Below, one piece after another: positions 16,606 to 24,784 of a stretch of DNA of 50,738 nucleotides (position 1 is the stretch's first letter; each line of letters starts with the position of its first letter). The DNA lies in NCBI GenBank assembly GCA_949295415.1, contig CASFLA010000076.1:1-50738 (forward strand), given 5' to 3'. Below the pieces are notes generated by a model that ran no database searches, had not been told where the DNA came from, and saw only the letters and a list, made by a program, of their open reading frames with translations. The position numbers were made by a program, and so were the translations under genes. The DNA comes from an uncultured Oscillospiraceae bacterium. GTDB taxonomy: Bacteria > Bacillota > Clostridia > Oscillospirales > Acutalibacteraceae.

Positions 16606-17489
16606 TTTAAAACCGCCTTTGATTTAATATTTTTATAAAGGCTGACCGCTATAAGCACCATAATGTTGAACACAACTATAGTAGCGCCCACAGGCAGCAT
16701 TATAACCGAGCCGCCGCTTTCTATAACAAAGGTAACGGCGAAAATAAAGCCAAGAATAAAGCAGATAAGCGAAATAAGAACTGCACTTATTATTACCGCT
16801 TTAAAGCTTTTAAACAGCTTCATTGAGGTAACCGCAGGAATAACAATCAGTGCCGAAATCATAATTGAGCCTATAAGCTTCATTCCTGCAACAACTGTTA
16901 TAGCGGTCAAAACAGCGAGAGCAAGATTTGCCGCCCTGACAGAAACGCCTGCCGCAGAAGAAAAAGCCTCATCAAAGGTTACAGAGAAAATCTTATTATA
17001 AAACAGTATATAGGTTATCAAAACTATAAACGACAAAACTATGCAAAGCAATAAATCCTCTTTACCAACAGTTAAAATTGAAGCGCCGAAAAGCCCCGCG
17101 CAAATATCCCCTGCTCCCGATTTTGCAATACTGAAAAGTATATAACCCAAAGCCACCGCGCCGGTTGAAACAAGCGCTATAGCTGAATCTCCTTTTATCT
17201 TTTGACTTTCGCTCATTTTCATCAATAAAAACGCGGATATTATAACAACAGGGACTGTTACATAAACGGTTTTCTCGTTAGAAACTCCCATCATTGCCGC
17301 TAACGCTAAAGCAAAAAAGCCAACATGGGAAAGCCCATCGCCTATCATTGAATAGCGCTTGAGCACGAGGCTAACACCCAACAGTGCGGCGCAAATAGCC
17401 GTGAAAATACCTACCACCGCGGCAAAAACAAGCACAGTAATCGAAAAATACTGGCCGCTAAAAACCGAAAAATCAAAATATAAACTCAT
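16602..17489 (-). CDS. znuB: Zinc/manganese ABC transporter permease
   Basis: A 295-residue membrane component of an ABC-3 type metal importer with about eight to nine hydrophobic segments. Typical family stretches are KRYSMIGDGLSHVGFFALAL near the N-terminus and MKLIGSIMISALIVIPA in the C-terminal half. It forms the channel for metal delivered by the lipoprotein encoded two genes upstream and powered by ZnuC. ATGA overlaps on both sides show tight translational coupling. Zinc as substrate is inferred from the Zur gene at the head of the operon. Confidence 0.9.
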   Translation of the reverse strand: MSLYFDFSVFSGQYFSITVLVFAAVVGIFTAICAALLGVSLVLKRYSMIGDGLSHVGFFALALAAMMGVSNEKTVYVTVPVVIISAFLLMKMSESQKIKGDSAIALVSTGAVALGYILFSIAKSGAGDICAGLFGASILTVGKEDLLLCIVLSFIVLITYILFYNKIFSVTFDEAFSSAAGVSVRAANLALAVLTAITVVAGMKLIGSIMISALIVIPAVTSMKLFKSFKAVIISAVLISLICFILGFIFAVTFVIESGGSVIMLPVGATIVVFNIMVLIAVSLYKNIKSKAVLK

Positions 17490-18172
17490 AGTTTGCCTCC
17501 TTTATTAAACAAAGTGGCGAACTCAGATTTTTTATATTCCTCCACACTTCCGAAGAAATATCCATTGTTCGAAAGATGCAAAATGTTTTTGGCATATTTT
17601 AAAGCGGCAGAAATATCATGAGATACCATTATAATCGTAACACCACTCGAATTAAGGGAACTTATAATTTCATAAAGTTCTTCTGCGGCAACAGGGTCCA
17701 GGGCCGAAGCGGGCTCATCAAGCAAAAGAAGCCCATTTGATGCAGTAAGCGACCTTGCCAGTAAAACCCTCTGTTGTTGGCCGCCCGAAAGCTCACAAAA
17801 AGACTTGTTTGCTAAATGCTCTATTTTGAAAAGTTTTAAATTTTTCAATGCTTCTTCTTTTTGGCTTTTTGAATAAAATGCTCCGCTTTTATTAACAAGG
17901 CCGGAAAGCACAACCTCTTTAACCGAGGCAGGAAAATCCTTTTTTATAACATTTTGTTGAGCAAGGTATCCAAAACCTTTTATATCTTTTGCGCAACTAA
18001 TGCTGCCGCCGATATACTTTACTTGCCCGATAATGCTTTTCATAAGAGTTGTTTTGCCGCTCCCATTTTCGCCAACAATGCAAAGGTAATCGCCTTTTTT
18101 TGCATTAAAGCTTAAATTAGAAATGACAATTTTCCCCTCATAAGCGAGGGTTAAATCCTTAACGGTTATCAT
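17486..18172 (-). CDS. znuC: Zinc ABC transporter ATP-binding protein
   Basis: A 228-residue ABC ATPase that drives metal import. Motifs in order are Walker A GENGSGKTT (34-42), the Q-loop around YLAQQNV, signature LSGGQQQR (near 128), Walker B LLLLDEPASALD, and the H-loop MVSHD. Length and motif set match ZnuC/AdcC/MntB-type subunits. It sits between substrate-binding protein and permease with ATGA overlaps at both ends. Confidence 0.92.
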   Translation of the reverse strand: MITVKDLTLAYEGKIVISNLSFNAKKGDYLCIVGENGSGKTTLMKSIIGQVKYIGGSISCAKDIKGFGYLAQQNVIKKDFPASVKEVVLSGLVNKSGAFYSKSQKEEALKNLKLFKIEHLANKSFCELSGGQQQRVLLARSLTASNGLLLLDEPASALDPVAAEELYEIISSLNSSGVTIIMVSHDISAALKYAKNILHLSNNGYFFGSVEEYKKSEFATLFNKGGKL

Positions 18173-19119
18173 TCTGCCTTTAAAGCCTCCGAAATTTTAG
18201 AAATATTGATGTTTAAAATTGAAATAAAGGATATTCCGTTCTCAAATTCATTTTTAGAAACAGTATGCGCCGAATGAAGCATTTGGGTTTCAGCGCCTAC
18301 TGCTTCTGCAATATTTTTTGCAAACGCAGGGTTAGAATTTTCAAGGTAAAATATTGTGTTTGCATCAGAATTCCTGGCACTTTTTGTAAGCGAAGCTATT
18401 TGCGACACCGAAGGATCAATAGCGGCTGAACAGCCTAAAAATGCCGCATCATAAGAAATATTATAGTCATAACAAAGATATCTGAATGCAAATCTATCAG
18501 CAAAAATCAGTTTCTTTGAACTGCCTTGTATTTTTGAGAGTTCATTATCCGCTTCGGCCAGTTTTTGCTTATAGGCTTGGGTGTTTTTTTGATATGCTGC
18601 GCTGTTTTCTTGGTCCAATTTGCAAAGCTTGGCACATATAAAATCAACAATTTCTATAGCCCTTTTTGGCGAGGTCCAGATATGCTCATCAATATTTTCT
18701 GTTTCTGGATGGTCGTGGTCATTATAGGTATGCTCCATACTTCCCGATAACGACTCCTTTAAAACGTCTGTTGCATCTATTATCGGCAGATACTGGGTTT
18801 TATCGCTTTTAACTGAGCTTTTAAGCTCCTCTACCCAATCCTTATCCGACGGCCCGCCGATATAAATAAAAAGGTCACTAGATGCAATTTTCTTTAAATC
18901 TGCAACAGTAAGGCTGTCAAAACTGAAATCGTGGCTCTCAACCGAAAAAGGCAGAAGCATTTCGGCATCAACCAAATTTCCTGCAATCTCGCGAACAAAA
19001 TCAAATTGCGGAAATATAGTGCAAACAACCTTTAAACGATTATCGGTTTCATTTTTAGAACAACCGCATACTGAAAAGCACAGCAGCGCGGCTAAAGCAA
19101 AACAGACCAATTTTTTCAT
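18169..19119 (-). CDS. znuA: Zinc ABC transporter substrate-binding lipoprotein
   Basis: A 316-residue cluster A-I metal-binding lipoprotein. The signal peptide ends with the lipobox VCGC, so C20 would be lipidated. Candidate ligands are H63 (SVESHDF) and H146 (DEHIWTSP), with a short His/Asp loop (HTYNDHDH, 130-137) as in zinc-specific members. In the third ligand position the usual His-x-x-Phe block reads ADRFAFRYL, with no His; D208 may substitute. E in FYLENSNPAF may be the last ligand. It is exported and anchored outside the membrane, where it feeds ZnuB. Confidence 0.9.
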   Translation of the reverse strand: MKKLVCFALAALLCFSVCGCSKNETDNRLKVVCTIFPQFDFVREIAGNLVDAEMLLPFSVESHDFSFDSLTVADLKKIASSDLFIYIGGPSDKDWVEELKSSVKSDKTQYLPIIDATDVLKESLSGSMEHTYNDHDHPETENIDEHIWTSPKRAIEIVDFICAKLCKLDQENSAAYQKNTQAYKQKLAEADNELSKIQGSSKKLIFADRFAFRYLCYDYNISYDAAFLGCSAAIDPSVSQIASLTKSARNSDANTIFYLENSNPAFAKNIAEAVGAETQMLHSAHTVSKNEFENGISFISILNINISKISEALKAE

Positions 19120-19532
19120 TTTTCCGCCTTACTTTCAATCGCACAATCAGTGCATTCACCATATAAAATTGCTCTTTTAGAACCAATTATAAAATTATGC
19201 TCATCAATAATATGTTCTTTAACCGCAACAAGTTCATGACAATGCATATGCACAAGCCTTCCGCACTTAACGCATTTTAAATGGAAATGGCTATCACAGT
19301 CAGAATTTTCACCTGCATACTGATAAACAAAGCTCTTACTCCCTGCGGTTTCAAATCTTCTGATAATTCCTGACTCAAAAAGTTTTGATATAAGGCGGTA
19401 AACGGTACTTTTCCCTAAATGCTCATCGCAAACCGCTGCAGCAATCTCAGAGGCAGACCAATGCCTAGCGGAATTTTCCTTTAAAAACTCAGTTATCCTA
19501 CGTTTCTGCTCAGTGTTATACTCGCGTTTCAA
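19116..19532 (-). CDS. zur: Fur-family zinc uptake regulator
   Basis: A 138-residue Fur-family repressor with a winged helix (about 27-60, including LGKSTVYRLISKL) and a dimer/metal domain. The structural zinc site is formed by C87/C90 (CVKCGR) and C127/C130 (CTDC). The HFHLKC and HMHCHE stretches supply further ligands. The call as Zur rather than Fur or PerR rests on the znuACB genes behind it in the same operon. It is the first gene and has a palindromic operator over its transcription start, so it probably represses itself when zinc is plentiful. Confidence 0.88.
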   Translation of the reverse strand: MKREYNTEQKRRITEFLKENSARHWSASEIAAAVCDEHLGKSTVYRLISKLFESGIIRRFETAGSKSFVYQYAGENSDCDSHFHLKCVKCGRLVHMHCHELVAVKEHIIDEHNFIIGSKRAILYGECTDCAIESKAEK

Positions 19533-19553
19533 GCCATCACCTTCAAAGCAAAT

Positions 19554-19604
19554 TGAGAACTGTTCTCATTTTTAAAAGTATAACACAAATATAATATTTG
19601 TCAA
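19554..19604 (-). promoter_or_regulatory. zur-znu operon promoter with 7-1-7 operator
   Basis: On the minus strand: -35 TTGACA (complement of 19599-19604), 16 bases, -10 TATACT (complement of 19577-19582). The palindrome TGAGAAC-N-GTTCTCA occupies 19554-19568, at about the transcription start. The 7-1-7 layout is that of Fur-family boxes, although the bases differ from the Bacillus Zur consensus. Confidence 0.78.
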
Positions 19605-19613
19605 TAAAAGAAA

Positions 19614-19643
19614 AAAGCCTTTGGGTTATAACCCAAAGGCTTT
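19614..19643 (-). terminator. Intrinsic terminator of the HTH gene
   Basis: Arms AAAGCCTTTGGGT (19614-19626) and complement (19631-19643) with loop TATA; on the minus strand a run of six T follows. It separates the HTH gene from the zur promoter immediately downstream. Confidence 0.85.
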
Positions 19644-19648
19644 ATAAT

Positions 19649-19921
19649 TTAGAACCATTTTTTCTTAGCTTCAAAATACCATGCATCCTCAGATTCACTG
19701 AAAGCGCCAAGCATTTCAAGCACAGTGCAGGCAGCGAGATAAGTATCCCAACCCATTGGAGCGGTTTTGCGCTCGATATCAGATATTTTCTGCCTACTCT
19801 TTCCAATATTTTCGCCGAACTGGCGCTGTGATAGTTTTGCCTTTTTGCGAAGAAACGGGAGCCTCGCTACAAGTTCCGCTATCATTGATTCACGGTCACT
19901 ACTAATGACGAACTCGGGCAT
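19649..19921 (-). CDS. XRE-family helix-turn-helix regulator, 90 residues
   Basis: A small DNA-binding protein. The HTH lies in residues ~28-55: KLSQRQFGENIGKSRQKISD fits the Cro/C1 fold with Q at the first recognition-helix turn. No sensor domain follows; the C-terminus (FSESEDAWYFEAKKKWF) is aromatic. It has its own consensus promoter, and a palindrome over the -35 box suggests self-repression. Target genes are unknown. GGTGAGAT lies just before the ATG. Confidence 0.82.
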   Translation of the reverse strand: MPEFVISSDRESMIAELVARLPFLRKKAKLSQRQFGENIGKSRQKISDIERKTAPMGWDTYLAACTVLEMLGAFSESEDAWYFEAKKKWF

Positions 19922-19952
19922 AATCTCACCACTTTCATAAATTAGGGATTTT

Positions 19953-19982
19953 ATTATACCCTATTTTGACAAAAATGTCAAA
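19953..19982 (-). promoter_or_regulatory. Consensus promoter of the HTH gene with palindromic operator
   Basis: Minus strand TTGACA (complement of 19976-19981), 17 bases, TATAAT (complement of 19953-19958), a perfect sigma-A promoter. The inverted repeat TTTGACA-N4-TGTCAAA (19965-19971/19976-19982) covers the -35 and part of the spacer, an ideal site for a small Cro-like repressor. Confidence 0.75.
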
Positions 19983-20060
19983 TAAAATAGCATTTTTCAT
20001 AATTTTTGTTTAGTTTTTACAAATCAACTATCTTCAAATTATACTTAAAGGCCAATGCTT

Positions 20061-21368
20061 TTATGCGACCGGTATATCAATTTCCTTCATCTTTGCTTCT
20101 TTAAGCTTTTTTTCACGCTCAGGATCGCGCTCGATTACCAACTCTCCTCCCATTACGGTATCGGCAGTAACGATGGCCCTTACTATAGTTTTATCAGAAG
20201 GAGAATCAAACATTACATCTCTTAAAATACCCTCTATTATTGAGCGCAAACCTCTGGCGCCTGTTTTTCTATCAATGGTTATTTCAGCAATTTTGCGGAG
20301 TGCTGCTTCTTCGAATTTGAGTTCAATACCATCCATTCTGAAGAGTTCCTGATACTGCTTTATAACCGAGTTTTTAGGCTCAACCATAATTCTGTAAAGC
20401 GTTTGCTCGGTCATATTATCAAGACATGCTATAACAGGCAAACGGCCCACAAGTTCAGGGATAAGACCAAATTTTACAAGGTCATGATGAATAACTTGGG
20501 CCGAAACATCGGTTTCTCCCTCTTTTATGACCGATTTTATATCTCCGCCAAAGCCGATTGTTCCCTCACCCATACGCTTTTTGACAATTTTTTCAATGCC
20601 GTCAAAAGCACCTGCACAGATAAAAAGAATATTAGCGGTATTTATCTGAATGAACTCTTGTTGAGGATGTTTTCTTCCACCCTGAGGAGGAACATTAGAA
20701 ACAGTTCCCTCTAATATTTTAAGCAAGGCCTGCTGAACTCCCTCGCCGCTAACATCGCGGGTTATGGAAGCGTTTTCCGATTTCCTTGAAATCTTATCTA
20801 TTTCGTCAACATAGATAATTCCGCGCTCTGCCTTTTCAATATCGAAGTCTGCCGCCTGAATAAGCCTTAAAAGGATATTTTCAACATCCTCGCCAACATA
20901 GCCTGCTTCAGTGAGAGTTGTTGCATCTGCAATAGCAATCGGAACATCAAGAAAACGCGCAAGAGTTTGTGCGAGCAAGGTTTTACCAACACCGGTAGGG
21001 CCCAACATGAGTACATTACTCTTTTGGAGTTCAACATCGCTTTTTTCTGAAAAGAAAATCCTTTTATAATGATTATAAACTGCAACGCTCAGAGTCTTTT
21101 TAGCATCATCCTGACCGATAACATACTCATCAAGATGGCTCTTTATTTCCTCAGGGGTTGGTAGTTTAAAATCTGCAGGCGGTCTTTTAGACTTAGCCTT
21201 TTTTCTCGCTGAAGAACCTGCACCGCTTTCAAGCAACAATGAATGACATATATCAATACATTCATCGCAGATAAAAACGCCGTTGCCTGCTATAAGACGG
21301 TCAACCTCGCTCTCGCTTCTGCCGCAAAAGCTGCAGACCGCCATTTCCTTATTGTTTGAATTAGACAT
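20061..21368 (-). CDS. clpX: ATP-dependent Clp protease ATP-binding subunit ClpX
   Basis: A 435-residue AAA+ unfoldase delivering tagged substrates to ClpP. The N-terminal C4 zinc-binding domain has C12, C15, C34 and C37. Then come Walker A GPTGVGKT (123-130), pore loop GYVG (156-159), Walker B IIYVDEID (184-191), the RKH loop (232-234) and a sensor-2 GARGLR in the C-terminal lid. All essential motifs are present. It follows clpP by 23 bases in the common tig-clpP-clpX order. Confidence 0.98.
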   Translation of the reverse strand: MSNSNNKEMAVCSFCGRSESEVDRLIAGNGVFICDECIDICHSLLLESGAGSSARKKAKSKRPPADFKLPTPEEIKSHLDEYVIGQDDAKKTLSVAVYNHYKRIFFSEKSDVELQKSNVLMLGPTGVGKTLLAQTLARFLDVPIAIADATTLTEAGYVGEDVENILLRLIQAADFDIEKAERGIIYVDEIDKISRKSENASITRDVSGEGVQQALLKILEGTVSNVPPQGGRKHPQQEFIQINTANILFICAGAFDGIEKIVKKRMGEGTIGFGGDIKSVIKEGETDVSAQVIHHDLVKFGLIPELVGRLPVIACLDNMTEQTLYRIMVEPKNSVIKQYQELFRMDGIELKFEEAALRKIAEITIDRKTGARGLRSIIEGILRDVMFDSPSDKTIVRAIVTADTVMGGELVIERDPEREKKLKEAKMKEIDIPVA

Positions 21369-21391
21369 TCTACTCTCCGTTCTAAGCGTTA

Positions 21392-21973
21392 TTATCTTTT
21401 ATCAATAACCTTATCTACAAGACCGTATTCCATAGCCTCTTTTGCCGACATAAAATTGTCACGCTCTGTGTCAAGGCGGATGGTTTCAATTGGCTTGCCT
21501 GTATTCTCAGCTAAAATTTGGTTGAGCTTTTCTCTTGTCTGCTCAATATGCTTTGCATGGATAAGAATATCTGTTGCCTGACCCTCTGCCTGACCTAAAG
21601 GCTGATGAATCATAATCTCGCTATTGGGAAGAGCCATTCTCTTACCCTTAGCACCTGACGAGAGCAAGAATGCGCCCATAGATGCCGCCATACCCATACA
21701 AATTGTTGAAACATCACATTTGATGTAATTCATAGTATCATAGATAGCCAGACCTGCCGAAACGCTTCCGCCCGGGCTATTGATATAGAAATAAATATCT
21801 TTATCGGGGTCCTTACCCTCTAAATAAAGCATCTGTGCAATAACCAGGCTTGCGGTTGCATCGTTTACCTGGTCGCAGAGCATAACGATGCGGTCGTTAA
21901 GCAATCTTGAAAAAATATCATAGGAGCGCTCGCCTGCGCCGGTCTGTTCAACAACCATTGGAACTAAACTCAT
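21392..21973 (-). CDS. clpP: ATP-dependent Clp protease proteolytic subunit
   Basis: A 193-residue serine protease forming the double-heptamer chamber. The catalytic triad is S98 (GMAASMG), H123 (MIHQPLG) and D172 (ERDNFM). The start VPMVVEQTG is close to the processed N-terminus of other ClpP proteins, so little or no propeptide is expected. It is upstream of clpX and separated from tig by 155 bases holding a hairpin, so clpPX may be transcribed partly on its own. Confidence 0.98.
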   Translation of the reverse strand: MSLVPMVVEQTGAGERSYDIFSRLLNDRIVMLCDQVNDATASLVIAQMLYLEGKDPDKDIYFYINSPGGSVSAGLAIYDTMNYIKCDVSTICMGMAASMGAFLLSSGAKGKRMALPNSEIMIHQPLGQAEGQATDILIHAKHIEQTREKLNQILAENTGKPIETIRLDTERDNFMSAKEAMEYGLVDKVIDKR

Positions 21974-22017
21974 AAGTATTCTCCTTTTTAACTTTCACTT
22001 TTTAATAAAAAACATAA

Positions 22018-22047
22018 TGCGGCAGAACCTTTGTGGATTCTGCCGCA
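22018..22047 (-). terminator. Hairpin between tig and clpP (terminator or attenuator)
   Basis: TGCGGCAGAA (22018-22027) pairs with 22038-22047 over 10 bp. On the minus strand a T6 run follows four bases later (complement of 22008-22013). It could end most tig transcripts while allowing some read-through into clpP. Confidence 0.6.
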
Positions 22048-22128
22048 ATGCTAACTAACCTTGGCACACCACAAAAAATAGTATGCTGATAAGTTTTGAG
22101 TTATAAACAAGAATTTGCAAAATTTTAA

Positions 22129-23670
22129 TTATTCTGCATCCTTCTTAGCGGTCTTCTTTGCAGTTGAAGTGGTCTTCTTTGCTGCGGTAGAAGCTGTTTT
22201 CTTTGCAGTAGTAGAGGTAGATTTCTTAGCAGTAGATGCGGTCTTCTTTGCAGCAGGTTTCTTCTCTGCAGTTTCAGCCTTTTCTGCGGTTTTCTTTGCA
22301 GCAGTTGAGGTTGTTTTCTTTGCAGCCGAAGTGGTCTTCTGAGCTGCAGGCTTCTTTTCTGCCTCTGCTTTCTCAGTTTTCTTGTCAACAACGGTGATTT
22401 CAGCGTTAGCCTTAACGAAATCCATTGCCTTGCTTACTGCTAAATCCTTAACAAGCTCGGTTTCAGGAATAGAAGCCTTAATCTTCTCAACTTCCATATT
22501 ATAATCCTTAGCGAACTTCTCATACTCAGCATTGATATCTTCCTCAGTAGGAGCAAGTTTCTCAAGCTCGGCAATCTTCTCAAGTGCAAGACGGATTTTA
22601 ACCTGATTCTCAGCCTGCGGCATAAAGGTGTTTTTGAAATCCTCGATGCTGCCGCCCATATACTTAAGGTAGGTTTTGATATCCATACCCTGAGCCTGAA
22701 GTCTGTAAGCAAAATCTTCAACGCTCTGCTCTGCTCTGCGCTCAATCATAGCGGCAGGAATCTCAGCCTTTACAAGACCGATAAGCTGCTCAACAAGTGA
22801 GTTTTCAACATCAGCATCAGACTGTTTCTCTTTTCTCTCAAGAGCCTTCTTCTTAAGGTCAGCCTTATAATCCTTCAATGTATCGAATTCGCTGACATCC
22901 TTAGCGAACTCATCATCAATACTAGGAAGCTCTTTAACCTTAATCTCGTTAAGCTTAACCTTGAATACTGCTGCCTTACCTGCAAGCTCTTTCGCCTGAT
23001 ACTCTTCAGGGAAGGTTACATTAACATCAAACTCTTCGCCTGCGTTATGGCCAACAATCTGATCCTCAAAGCCGGGGATAAACGAACCCGAGCCAAGACC
23101 TAATGAATAAGAATCGCCCTTGCCGCCCTCGAAAGCAACGCCATCAACAAAGCCTTCAAAGTCGATAACAACGGTATCGTCCAACTTTGCTGCGCGGTCT
23201 TCAACGGTAATCATTCTTGCATTTCTCTCTGCAACTGCGGCAACCTCTTTATTGATTTCATCAGCGGTAACTGCTGCCTTAACCTTTTCTACCTTAAGAC
23301 CCTTATAGCCCTTGATTGCAACCTCAGGCTTAACAGTGATAACGACTTTGAATTCAACGCCGGTTTCCTTATCGATAGAAACGAGGTCAAAATCAATCTT
23401 ATCATCAACATAATCAAGCTTAGACTCTGCGATTGCAGCCTCAACAGCCGAAGGATAAAGTATGTTAAGCGCATCCTCATAAAATACGGATTCGCCATAG
23501 TATTTCTCGATAATACTCTTGGGAGCCTTACCCTTTCTGAATCCGGGGATATTGATTTTCTTTGCATTCTGACGGTATGCAGTATCAACAGCAGCCTTGA
23601 ACTCCTCTGCACCGACAGTTATTACTAACTCATAGCGGTTAGTTTCTTTTTTACTGAATTCCTTAAGCAT
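22129..23670 (-). CDS. tig: Trigger factor with an 84-residue Lys/Ala/Thr-rich C-terminal tail
   Basis: Ribosome-bound chaperone and peptidyl-prolyl isomerase. Residues 1-429 correspond to a normal trigger factor: a ribosome-binding domain with GFRKGKAPKS (the GFRxGxxP signature, near 45), an FKBP-type domain (about 150-245, VIDFEGFVDG to FDVNVTFPEEY), and the helical substrate cradle. Residues 430-513 are an added low-complexity tail of repeats such as AAKKTTSTAAKKT and STAKKSTSTTAKK, strongly basic and like histone H1. The reading frame is uninterrupted and the stop follows the tail, so it is a real part of the protein. GGAGG precedes the ATG. Confidence 0.96.
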   Translation of the reverse strand: MLKEFSKKETNRYELVITVGAEEFKAAVDTAYRQNAKKINIPGFRKGKAPKSIIEKYYGESVFYEDALNILYPSAVEAAIAESKLDYVDDKIDFDLVSIDKETGVEFKVVITVKPEVAIKGYKGLKVEKVKAAVTADEINKEVAAVAERNARMITVEDRAAKLDDTVVIDFEGFVDGVAFEGGKGDSYSLGLGSGSFIPGFEDQIVGHNAGEEFDVNVTFPEEYQAKELAGKAAVFKVKLNEIKVKELPSIDDEFAKDVSEFDTLKDYKADLKKKALERKEKQSDADVENSLVEQLIGLVKAEIPAAMIERRAEQSVEDFAYRLQAQGMDIKTYLKYMGGSIEDFKNTFMPQAENQVKIRLALEKIAELEKLAPTEEDINAEYEKFAKDYNMEVEKIKASIPETELVKDLAVSKAMDFVKANAEITVVDKKTEKAEAEKKPAAQKTTSAAKKTTSTAAKKTAEKAETAEKKPAAKKTASTAKKSTSTTAKKTASTAAKKTTSTAKKTAKKDAE

Positions 23671-23807
23671 TTTACTACCTCCAAAAAATTCTCAAAACAC
23701 TATAACACATTGTGAGAAATTTTTCCATACTTTTCTTAAAATATTTTTATATATTTTAATTTTTTTACATTTTCCCATATATTTGCAAAATTTGAGGCTC
23801 AAAATTG

Positions 23808-24485
23808 TCAAATTTTGTAGGGGGTAAAGGATATACAATCGCAGGAAACTAATTTAAATGCGATATTTTCAAAATTTTCGACTGCATTATGAAGTCCTGC
23901 ACCGTGAATATGACCGTGATAAACTAAGCTGATTTTTTCTTCTTTTAAGACATCGATAAGCTCTCTACAGACCGAATCGGCCGTTACAGGCGGATAATGC
24001 ATAAATACTATAGGTTCAAGTCCCGCCTTTTTTGCAGATGAAATAGAAGCCTTCAACCGTCCTGCTTCGCGCAAAATTATCTTTTTATCATCATTAGCCT
24101 CTGAGGGATACCAGCCTCTGCTTCCGCAAATTGCTTTGCCCTCACACTCAATATGATTATTGAAAAGCGCGGTTACGGTTTTAATGCCGTTTTTATGGAA
24201 AAATTCGTTGAGCTTTTTCATACTGCTCCACCATAAATCATGGTTGCCCTTTAAAATGATTTTTTTACCGGGCAGAGCATCTATAAACTTAAAATCCTCT
24301 AAACTATCCTCCAGCTTCATAGCCCATGAAATATCACCGGGGATAATAACTGTATCCTCGGGAGTTATAACTCGTTTCCAGTTAGTTTTTAATTGTTGGA
24401 GATAATTATCCCAACCATAAAAAATATCCATCGGTTTATCGGTCGATAGGGATAAATGAAGGTCGGAAATAGTATATAATGACAT
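23808..24485 (-). CDS. Metallophosphoesterase of unknown substrate
   Basis: A 225-residue calcineurin-like phosphoesterase. The metal ligands are D8/H10 (ISDLHL), D in IPGDISW, N/H in LKGNHDLWW, H in FMHYPP and the final GHIHG. It belongs to the group often annotated 'serine/threonine phosphatase' or 'phosphohydrolase' in Firmicutes. The tryptophan-rich patches (GWDNYL, DLWW, GWYP) are typical of that group. It stands alone between tig and a DUF1540 gene; no pathway context is visible. Confidence 0.88.
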   Translation of the reverse strand: MSLYTISDLHLSLSTDKPMDIFYGWDNYLQQLKTNWKRVITPEDTVIIPGDISWAMKLEDSLEDFKFIDALPGKKIILKGNHDLWWSSMKKLNEFFHKNGIKTVTALFNNHIECEGKAICGSRGWYPSEANDDKKIILREAGRLKASISSAKKAGLEPIVFMHYPPVTADSVCRELIDVLKEEKISLVYHGHIHGAGLHNAVENFENIAFKLVSCDCISFTPYKI

Positions 24486-24574
24486 CTAAGAGCCTCTTAT
24501 AATAAATTTTTATTATTTTGCACATAATATTCTCGACGGAATAATCCGCCTAATATAAAAAAGGAGATTAAGAA

Positions 24575-24742
24575 ATGGATTCAAAATGCAATTCTAAGAT
24601 TTGCGGTATCAAATGCGAGGTTTCAAACTGCAGATACCATACCGAAGACAACTGCTGCGCCGCAGGCTCCATCAAGGTTGGCCCCATGAGCGCACAGAAC
24701 AGCAACGACACTGCTTGTGATACCTTCGAGAAGAAATTCTGA
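24575..24742 (+). CDS. DUF1540 domain protein, 55 residues
   Basis: A cysteine-rich mini-protein common in Clostridia. One DUF1540 unit is visible: IKCEVSNCRYH, then NCCAAGSIKVG, then DTACDTF, giving the C-x5-C ... C-C ... C pattern that probably binds a metal. AAGGAG (24561-24566) lies nine bases upstream of the ATG. Its function is not established; members have been linked to spores in some annotations, which I cannot confirm here. A strong terminator follows directly. Confidence 0.88.
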   Translation: MDSKCNSKICGIKCEVSNCRYHTEDNCCAAGSIKVGPMSAQNSNDTACDTFEKKF

Positions 24743-24776
24743 TAAAAAGCCGGGTGAGAAACCACCCGGCTTTTTA
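24743..24776. terminator. Bidirectional intrinsic terminator
   Basis: Arms 24743-24756 and 24763-24776 (A-run, GCCGGGTG and complement) form a 14-bp stem with a 6-base loop, between the convergent DUF1540 gene and thrC. Confidence 0.9.
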
Positions 24777-24784
24777 TCATTTTA

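Noticed and set aside
22115-22342. Plus-strand ORF with FFAVEVVFFAAVEAVFF-like repeats
   Set aside because: It is the antisense of the repetitive Lys/Ala/Thr tail of trigger factor; the repeats come from that tail and there is no ribosome site.
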